From assembly GCA_001579985.1 (NCBI GenBank), contig LRSR01004164.1, positions 1 through 21,013 on the forward strand: DNA of 21,013 bases, in the 5' to 3' direction. Below the pieces are notes generated by a model, which ran no database searches, was not told the DNA's origin, and was given only the letters and a program-made list of their open reading frames with translations. This stretch comes from Hypsibius dujardini. Taxonomy: Eukaryota; Tardigrada; Eutardigrada; Parachela; Hypsibiidae. This document shows positions 8,148 through 15,749 of this stretch, piece after piece. The number at the start of each line of letters is the position of its first letter. Position 1 is the first letter of the stretch. Made by a program: the position numbers and the translations under genes.

Positions 8148-11100
8148 CTACACCATTCTCAAGCGTAATTCATCAGCCTTCAATTGTTTTTGACGACCAA
8201 CCTCAGCGAAGTCCTCACCGACATCTAACAAGCGATCTCTCACTTTGCCTATGGCATCATGAATCCGCTCAAACGATTCACAAGAAAATTCCGGCACGTC
8301 GCAACGAAGACTCAGTTCAAGCTCCTAAAATACAGATGAATATCTTTGAATGCACAAAACTGGAAAAAACAGTTCGGAAACCTGATCCGCCTGAATTGTT
8401 TTCAGGTATCCAAATATCAAAGAAGTTTTCAAGTTGTGATTGCATGTGAAAACTTTTAAGTTGACGTAAAAATACTAACTCGTACCTCAAAGTATTCCCA
8501 GCCCAATACCGTCAGCACTACACACAGCCGGTCATAAGTGTTCTCCGCACACAGTCGAAAAAGTTCAGGAACTCGATCGCGGGGCGAGAGATCCCATCCA
8601 GGAGGAGGAAGCTCGAGCTCGCACACGGTTTTCACTTCTCGGTTGTTATTGATTAGCTGAAGACAAACAAGAGGGCTAAATATAACAATGGAAAAAACTG
8701 AAAAGCGCAACAGAGAGACTAACTGTAAAAAACATTATAAACGAACCGAGAGACAATAAAGTAGACATGAGATTCACAGCCGTGCTGATTGAAAAAGATG
8801 AATACAAACGACGAGACAGTTGCACAGACAAACAGAGATAAAGAAAAGCAGAAAGGACACAGATTGACAAATAGGCAGACAAGCAGATAGGCCTACAGGC
8901 TGGTTCAGAAACAGACATCATACGGATAAAGACAGACAGACAGATTCGCCGGGAGACAGAAAGGCAAACAGACAGACACAGACAGAGCGGGAAATAGACA
9001 AACAGACAAACAAATATGCAGACAGACAGACGTGCATAGAGATACAAACAAACAGACAGGTACGCAGACATCCAGACAAACAGATCAGAGAGAGAGACAG
9101 AGAAAGTAATTAGAATTCCTTCACCTCTGCCGAGTTCCAGCCTTCTTTATGTCTATTCAAAATCCGAAGGGCGGTGAGCTGGACTGTTTTGAGTTCTTTA
9201 TTCGTCACATCGTAATACATCCACCGATCAAGGAAAGCAGTGTCGACGATGTACTGCAATGGAGGAATTTTTTGAAATATTGAAGAATGTCTCAGTGTGA
9301 AATCGATCAACAACGAAATGAACCAGTACCTCCAGGAACGCCGGTCCGATCAACACCAACGTGACGGCCAGCCGCTCGTACGTTTTCTCCCTGCAGTAGT
9401 AGACGATAGAGGCACAAATCAATCTGCCTTTCTCCTCCTGCTCCGGACTTAGAGGAGGCGGTGCCACTACAATACAATAATCCTTCATCCAAGTGTCCAC
9501 ATACTGTGGAGATGTGGGCGTGTCCTAGATTGGAACTGACCTTCCCCTAGCTGACTTCTCACGAGCCTAATCTCCATTCGAAGCTGCTGCAATCCTTTTT
9601 CAAGCCGGATCTGAGGGTGCAAATAATAGAAATAGTTGAGATGAAAATATAGCAAATAAATCGAAATAAGAACAGTTGGAAGGGTTTGGCGGGAAGCTCT
9701 TTTGCTGGTAAACTGTATTGTAAAAGTTAAACGACTCGGGCAGCCTGATGCTACGCTATGCACTGTACGCACAGCTGTGCTGAGGTTACTTTTAGGGTCG
9801 TTGTTTGGGTTCTGGTGGGCCGTAGGGGTAAAACGTGAAAATCAAGCTTTGATTGTTTTATTGTCGTTTATATTTCCGAGCGCTATCCTCTGCATTATGT
9901 TGCAGTTCATTCACGATGTCGTTGCCAATACGATCAAATTCATTTGTTATTAGCTGATGTTTATCGCCTCTGACGTACACACCGCGAAAGGAAAGCGCAG
10001 TGCATTTGCAATGTGTGGTTGTCCCACACGGCCCACCTGAACCCAAACAACGACCATCAAAGTAACCTCACTTGGGGCATTATTCAAGTGTTGAATTCAG
10101 AATCACTTCGAAATGCGTTTTTCATTTAGACCTGCTGTAGTGATAAAGTAAAAATTTATTTCGTCGGTAAAATCGGGCAAGGTTTTTTTTTGTGATATTT
10201 CAAACTTTGGAAAACACTGGAAGATTCCATTTTCCTTCGTTTTCACTGTTAAAATTGTGGTTTTTAGAACTAATGTAAATTTTTTTAACGCAGTTCCATT
10301 CCAAATTCAATTTCGATTGGCATCACCCACACAATTATCGGAGATCAAAGGGCGGGGTCTCGGGTATTTTTAAAAAGAACCGATAATTCCAACGACGCTT
10401 TCTAGATAGTTTATAACTCCGCCCACTGACCTCAGATCTTTTCTTGGCTAATGCCAATCGACTCGAAATTAAATTTGGAATGGAATAATTTTAAAAAGAT
10501 AATATTTAATTAAGTTCTAAAAATCCCCATTTTTATAGTGAAAATGAAGGAAAACGAAATGTTCCAGTATTTTCCCAACTTTGAAATATCACAAAAAAAC
10601 TTTACCCGATTTCACAGACGAAATAAATTTTTATTTTCATCCCTACAGCAGGTCTAAATGAAAAAAATATTCCAAGTGACTCTAAATTCGGCACTTGAAT
10701 AATGCCCCAAGTCAATAAATCAATAAATTGGCTGTTGGCCAATAAATCAATCAATAGCTATACCAATCAAATGTGTGGTTGTCCCGCACGGCCCACCAGA
10801 ACCCAAACAACGACCCTCAAAAGTAACTTCAGCGAAGTACGTACACTCACTTAAGTTACTTACGTAGTTCTCATCCTGCTGTCGCTTCCGTTCCAAAGCT
10901 AACTCCAGGGCCCTTTCCACAACGGCGATTTCGGCTTCTAGATTCTGATCTTCCTCTTCCTCGTCTTCTTTCGATTCGTCTTCCTTCCACGCTGTATAAA
11001 TCGGCACGGAAGTGGAAGAGCTCGTAAAGTTCCCTGTTCCCGTCATATGGTCCTGCGATCCGGGCTGCCTGTAGAACATGTACATCAATTATATTTGCCA

Positions 11101-12390
11101 GATCTAGAGATTTCACAAAATTGCGCTTTCAAATCTTAGCTGACTTAATATCAATATCGAGTACAAATTAAAACTTTCAAGTTGACGCAATTATTATTTT
11201 CCTTGCTGTTTCACGATTTTCGAATAGAGTTGACATTTGAAACTTTGAAAATGTCCAAAAAGAACCTGGTAACAAGATGTTACCCAATCAAAAGTAGGAA
11301 TCAGGTTGTAGACTACGTACGAGTACTTGAAAAAAAATTTGTCGGATTCGAGGCCGTAGGGGCGCCACTTGCTCTTGTGCACACGCATCGCATCGCGCGC
11401 AATTTGACTTTGACAAAGTAAACCACAACAATTGCGCAAGTTACGACATGTGCGCCCCTTGTTTCCCTCACTGCATCAACTTAAAAGCGATTTTGTCAGT
11501 GCGTCAATCTAAAAGTTTAACCTCGTACTAATATATTCTCGTGACTGAAAAATGAGTATAGTACTGTCATATACTGAAAATAAATCGATTTCAAAAATTA
11601 TAAATCATTTGTAAAATTAATATACTGTAAGCAAATCAAAAAACAATACTGTCAATCGAATTTTCTAATTCATTTTTAAAAATTACCATAAAAATTGGAA
11701 CTAAATTTATTCGCCGAAAGGATGAACCACGCAAATGCCTCCATCTGCCTCTTCGACTGTCACATTACTTAATACGTATTTGTTGCAGTTCCGAGGTGTA
11801 AGCAGCAAATATTATCTATAGCCCTTTATTAAACGAGGTGTTTTTTATCATAATACTCTAATCTGAACAAGCCAAACGTTGAATGGAGTGGAAGTGGATC
11901 TAACAATCAACCACATACCACAGTGACAAAACCCCGTTAAATCAATCGATCAATCAACCACAATGGCAAATTTTCGTTGAATCAATCAATCAACCCAAGA
12001 AAGCAAAGCGACAAAATGCCGTCGAATCAATCGATCAATCAAGCACATACTACCGTGACATAATTCCGTTGAATCAATAAATCAACCCAAGAAACCCGCG
12101 CCACTTCACGCGCGTCGCGTCGGCAGTCTCATAATCCCAATTACTTACAATTTCGGTGGAATCGTAGTAGCGATTCCAGAATGATTCTGAGGCAAATCGG
12201 GAGAAGTGACAGGTGGTGCTACGCAAAACAATCAACCGCTGAATTAAAAGTGCCATTCCAAATCAAATTTCCCCGAATGGAAGAAGCCCTTACCGTCAGA
12301 TGGCGGTGTTCCGGAATCCGATTCGGAGACACCCGAATCTGACGACAAGTCAACACCAAGATTTGTAGGCCTATTCGGCGGAAGCGCCAT
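8148..12390 (-). CDS. unrecognised 356-residue protein: disordered/acidic N terminus, coiled coil, internal helical repeat
   Basis: I do not recognise this family. Eight exons join in consistent phase: 12294-12390, 12149-12218, 10864-11068, 9563-9610, 9330-9503, 9125-9253, 8486-8656, 8148-8324. The start ATG at 12390 opens MALPPNRPTNLGVDLSSDSG, a Ser/Pro-rich tail (residues 1-80). An acidic run (KEDEEEED) and a charged heptad-like helix follow (about 96-140, ALELALERKRQQ to LQQLRMEIRL). The C-terminal part (141-356) looks globular and helical and contains two related segments, in exon 5 (RLICASIVYYCREKTYERLA) and exon 7 (ELFRLCAENTYDRLCVVLTV), each ending at a phase-0 exon boundary. No signal peptide or membrane helix is seen. 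The exon 4/5 junction uses donor GTGAGA, giving a 59-base intron; an alternative donor 22 bases downstream breaks the frame. The large introns hold several repeats. Confident that it is a gene; function unknown. Confidence 0.8.
8819..9107. repeat. CAGA-rich tract in intron 6 of the unknown gene
   Basis: Highly imperfect CAGACAGA on the + strand, TCTG on the transcript strand, filling most of the 468-base intron (8657-9124) and starting about 17 bases from the donor. Confidence 0.85.
9771..10070. mobile_element. inverted-repeat (MITE-like) element D, copy 1
   Basis: The left end at 9771 (ACAGCTGTGCTGAGGTTACT, then GGGTCGTTGTTTGGGTTCTG and GTGGGCCGT) is the reverse complement of the right end at 10023-10070 (ACGGCCCACCTGAACCCAAA, CAACGACCATCAAAGTAACC). 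The interior has no transposase frame. Internal sequence (TTTCCGAGCGCTATCCTCTG and GCGAAAGGAAAGCGCAGTGC) recurs inverted in the copy at 18434-18956. The right end lacks the final GCACAACTGT seen in that copy; the foldback element begins exactly there. It lies in intron 3 of the unknown minus-strand gene. Confidence 0.85.
10071..10711. mobile_element. 641-base foldback (long inverted repeat) element E
   Basis: The left arm (10071-10323, CTTGGGGCATTATTCAAGTG onward) is an imperfect reverse complement of the right arm (10451-10711, ending CACTTGAATAATGCCCCAAG). The arms are roughly 250 bases and differ by scattered substitutions and small indels. The 127-base centre holds a smaller inverted pair (ATTATCGG at 10334, CCGATAAT at 10380) and a second (GGGCGGGGT and ACTCCGCCC). 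TCA occurs immediately outside both ends (10068-10070 and 10712-10714), a possible 3-base target duplication. No open frame of note. Such structures are non-autonomous DNA transposons or foldback elements. Confidence 0.9.
10733..10838. mobile_element. element D, truncated end (copy 3)
   Basis: The terminal sequence GTGTGGTTGTCCCGCACGGC, CCACCAGAACCCAAACAACG, ACCCTCAAAAGTAACTTCAG matches the right end of copy 1. The preceding TTGGCCAATAAATC matches subterminal sequence of the 18434-18956 copy. The opposite end is absent. It ends 24 bases from the exon at 10864, in the same orientation as the copy 1 right end. Confidence 0.8.
11069..12148. other. large intron 2 of the unknown gene
   Basis: This 1080-base intron is AT-rich and non-coding as far as can be seen. 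The open frame at 11182-11421 has no family resemblance or splice support. The donor-proximal part (11901-12085) holds a tandem array described separately. Confidence 0.6.
11901..12085. repeat. tandem array of about 46-base AATCAATCGATCAATCAA units
   Basis: About four degenerate units, each with GAATCAATCGATCAATCAA, a CCACA/CCCAAG segment and GTGACAAAAT...CGTTG. The core is the reverse complement of the TTGATTGATTGAATCATT core of the array at 1251-1446, though the intervening parts differ. Confidence 0.7.
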
Positions 12391-13465
12391 CTTCGATAAA
12401 ATCCTAAAATCAAAACAAAGCCTAGATTAAATTTCGGGCCTTGGAAAGTTCAGATAAGAAAAGCGCAATTATTGTACGTTCCCGATCTCAAGGGCCGATT
12501 TTAGGTCCCCGAAAACACGTTCCGTCGCTCGCTTGGTTGATCATTCAGATTTACTTAAACTGTATTGACTTAAAACATTTTGATTTCAATCAAGCAAGGT
12601 AGCATAGCCTGTCAAGCAAAAACCAACGGGCCAATCACAGACAAATGAACGGAATTGAACGATCCGCTCAAGCTTGATGTGAATTAGCGGGGTGAAACAT
12701 AATCGACCCTTGGAATCGGGAGGGGGCCATCCACATATTACGTAATTTAAACCGTTACTCAAATTAAATTGAAATTGATTAGCCTGTTGAAAAAGAAATT
12801 AGGAAATGAGCAACATTTGCAATTACGCAAAGTAGTTTATACGTACACAATAAATCGTTCTTCCTGCCTAATTCTTAGTACTAAAATATTTATAAGTTGG
12901 CGGTGCTCCTGAAAGGACAAACGGGAAAACATAAAGATTTACAGACAAACATGTTCTTACCTTAACGCGTGGAAGGATTCGTGGAATTCCTCTCCACAAT
13001 AAACCGTATAAGTTAAGACTGGAATTCATGCTGTTGCTGTTGCTTTCCTTGAGCGTCCTTTTCCTTGACTTTGATCAGGAAAACTGGCAGAAGCAATACA
13101 ATGTTCTTATTATACTAGTACTCGTACACTACAAGTGCGTAGTAGTAGTAAATATTACTAGTAGTAGTTAGTAGTTACTAGTAGTTAGTAGATAGTAGTA
13201 GGTCACCGCGTGTTGATTCATCCGGTCAGTAGCAGCAAGGGCGGCTGCTTCTGCTCGGCTGCCCATTGGTTGATGGAGTGAAAGGATAGTATTAGTTAGT
13301 ATCTTCTTATTTGTCACAATTTTATCTGATCGTCATTTTCTTATATCTCATTCAGAGCCCTTGCATGAGCTCAATTACGCTGAGCTATAAAACTTTATTT
13401 TAATAAAATTACATTCATCTTCCTTTACATTAAATTGACAATTTTTTAGTACATAAGCCTCCAAA
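12391..13465. other. divergent intergenic region with split repeat A
   Basis: The unknown minus-strand gene and the J-domain gene start from opposite sides, so both promoters should be here. No clear core promoter motif could be assigned. It holds the two halves of repeat A and a TAGTAGTA-rich stretch. Confidence 0.5.
12651..13290. repeat. dispersed repeat A, copy 2, split
   Basis: The left half (12651-12735) and right half (13201-13290) match positions 1-83 and 121-211, where the halves are only about 40 bases apart. The 465 bases between them here have no match in copy 1 and include a TAGTAGTAG/ACTAGTAG stretch (about 13118-13200). Either an insertion occurred here or a deletion in copy 1. 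Confidence 0.75.
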
Positions 13466-13859
13466 ATGGAATCAGACCGTGAAAAATTATTGAGATTTGA
13501 AGTAAATCTTATTCAATATTTCGGTTTGGAAAAGGCGCCGAACCCGACCGAGGCGAAGATAAAATCTGCCATTTCTCAACTGCTGAAAAGCACTCACCCT
13601 GATCGCAACAAATCTCCTAACGCCCACAACGAGACTCTTCCTCTTGGCGGCAATTGAGATCATGAAATCTTCAAGCCTGCGGAGAGCATACGAGGAGAAA
13701 AGAATTAGATGAGAGCAGGATAAGCGGCAGCAACGGCAGCCACACCCTCCGCCACCAAAACCGAAAGCGGCCAAGCCCAAAGAAAAATCATGGGAGATCG
13801 ACAAAATATTTGGAGAACGAGTGCGAAATGGAGTTACAGAGGTAAGGGCAGTGGCTACC

Positions 13860-13903
<44 letters not shown>

Positions 13904-14125
13904 GTCGTTACTGCTATTGCCTATCCAAATCTAATGCACCTTGTTTGTGCTATACAGTACCAGGTAAAATTCAAAGATTTCAATCGGCGGGCATCTGAAT
14001 GGGTACCCGCAAATAAGTGCCGTGCAAAAGAGAGCATAGCGGAGTTTTACCGCTTTCGGGAGCGGGAAAAGAAGAGGAAAGCTGCTGCAGAAAAGGAAAA
14101 GGCTGCCTGCTCCTCCGATGCCTAG
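13466..14125 (+). pseudogene. J-domain (DnaJ-like) protein gene, disrupted
   Basis: The first exon opens at ATG 13466 (MESDREKLLRFEVNLIQYFG) and carries the diagnostic HPD tripeptide in LLKSTHPDRNKSPNAHNE, as in helix II/loop of J domains that stimulate Hsp70 ATPase. Near 13634 a one-base frame change is needed to continue the J domain (LFLLAAIEIMKSSSLRRAYE), and in that frame a TGA occurs at 13710-13712. The frame then continues with a basic Pro/Lys-rich linker and ERVRNGVTE to a donor at 13842 (GTAAGG). The second exon (13958 or 13964 to 14125) reads VKFKDFNRRASEW and a Lys/Glu/Ala-rich tail, stopping at TAG. No GT-AG intron can bypass the two lesions. The phase across the intron works only with the frame change. 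Either a recent pseudogene or two sequence errors. The J-protein class cannot be named. Confidence 0.6.
13861..13904 (+). repeat. perfect (ACAG)11 microsatellite in J-gene intron
   Basis: Eleven perfect ACAG units, beginning 19 bases after the donor at 13842. It is among the cleanest tetranucleotide tracts in the window. Confidence 0.98.
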
Positions 14126-14455
14126 CCTGTTTACAGGACAAATGATGAGGAGGGCAGTGAGGAAAAACTACATTTCCACTGCTCTGAACGTAACTAGAAG
14201 TAATGAAAAGCCCATAGTTTCTTTCCAGTTTTAAGCCAACGGTTAACACTTACAACATCCAAGTCCAGTTCATGTTTTGACGATTTTTACTAATTCCATC
14301 TACTTTACTTTAAACTTGGCGCGCCATACGCCATAGCCACGTTGCTTGATAAACCTCATCTTCATACAGTACTGTGTAGCGTGTGGCGCCGCCTGGTTGG
14401 TTTGATCAGCCTTCGCAAGTCGCAACTCACAAGGGAATATTTACCTGCGTCTGTC

Positions 14456-14598
14456 CGAATTTTTATCAAATCAAGTGGCCCATACCAAAACCAATACCAC
14501 TACTCTCGGTTGAGAACGTCTCTTCATGGAGAGAACATTTTATTCACGGTTAGAACATATTATTCTAAATTAGAACATTTTATTCTTAGTGTGAACAA
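14456..14598. repeat. dispersed repeat B, copy 2
   Basis: It matches 2258-2384: TCAAATCAAGTGGCCCATAC, CCACTACTCTCGGTTGAGAA, then GAACATTTTATTC-type units. It leads directly into repeat C here, whereas in the first locus the FUT8 terminal exon lies between the two. Confidence 0.8.
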
Positions 14599-14603
14599 TG
14601 TAT

Positions 14604-14868
14604 GACCAACAGATTGACAAACAGTAGGAAAGACAGACAGACGGACAGACAGGCAGGCAGACAGGACATACCGGGGGGGGGGGCAGACAAATAGTTCGAT
14701 GGGCACACATGCTGAGAGGTAATTAGGCTAAAATAATTACAGCAAGTCCGATGGGTGGATAGACAGGCAGATTGACAGACACACAGGTCGACAGATAGGC
14801 GGGCATACTGGCAGACACAGGCAAGACAGGCGCAATGACGGATAAACAAAGTGGCAGCCAAACAGACA

Positions 14869-14909
<41 letters not shown>

Positions 14910-14910
14910 C
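14604..14910. repeat. repeat C, copy 2, with CAGA tract
   Basis: Positions 14610-14870 match FUT8 intron 5 (3190-3460), including GATGGGCACACATGCTGAGAG, GATGGGTGGATAGACAGGCAG and GATAAACAAAGTG. A G run (about 14672-14681) replaces CCCGGGG of copy 1. A near-perfect CAGA run closes it (about 14869-14907). Confidence 0.85.
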
Positions 14911-15249
14911 ATACGGTAAGGCTGTCGACAATAAAGATTTTTTGCGCTGTACTACAGAAGTACTGTACGCCGAGAGAAATTTACTTGCGTCACAAGAGAA
15001 TACCATGACCAGGTGGCGGGTCCCTTTTATTCTCACAAGTTTACTCCCCGGTTTCCACTTTGAATGCTGGGAAGTTCCCTCTTTATTCGTTCAGCTGATG
15101 GGACAGCAACGATACGTATCGTTTTCCTCTTCATATTTTCGATGCGAGTCAACATAATTATGCGTATGCGGAACTGTTTAGCGATGAACAATTAAGTAAA
15201 TAATGTGCAGTTGGTATGCAGTCCTCTGAAACTTGGCGGCCCTGATCCT

Positions 15250-15691
15250 ATGCGCCATTGCCAAGCCGTGTTCAGTCGCATAGTATTGTTGAACCTGTCG
15301 ACAGTTCAGTGGATTGATGTGGATTCAGTATGGATTGAATTTTTTTTTCCGGCCAGTTGTAGATTCCACCTGTACGATATGATGCCTGCGTTCGGTCATC
15401 GGACTGGCAACATGGTTGTCACGCCGGCGTTTTGTTACGATAAGGACGTCTTACCATCCTACTGGATCGCTCGAATTATCGGTATTCATCGGCGGTATTC
15501 ATGCCAACTTTCTCAAAAGTCTTCGCGATGGGATACGATCAAAATAATTTTGAGATGCTCTCTGTTAGTCGGGCGCAGAGTTCTTACGTTTGTGTACCTC
15601 GCGACATGCCTGTTGTGGGCGATACTGTTCAGTATTTGCGTTTTCAGGTGGGAGAGCCGCACAAAAAGGCAGATTGTAGGCAGACCAAAAG

Positions 15692-15749
<58 letters not shown>

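Larger units (their letters stand above)
14126..15249. other. intergenic stretch between J gene and receptor
   Basis: No gene is recognised. It holds copies of repeats B and C and a CAGA tract. The open frame at 14942-15157 has no visible family motif; it could be 5' untranslated sequence of the receptor gene. Confidence 0.5.

Noticed and set aside
9504-9540. 37-base intron with donor GTCAGT in the unknown gene
   Set aside because: It would shift the next exon out of the conserved frame. Donor GTGAGA at 9562 gives a 59-base intron in phase.
11182-11421. Plus-strand open frame of 79 residues in intron 2 of the unknown gene
   Set aside because: AT-rich, no resemblance to known proteins and no splice or promoter support.
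13710-13712. TGA in the J-domain frame as a selenocysteine codon
   Set aside because: A frame change is also needed nearby, J proteins are not known selenoproteins, and no SECIS-like element was sought or seen.
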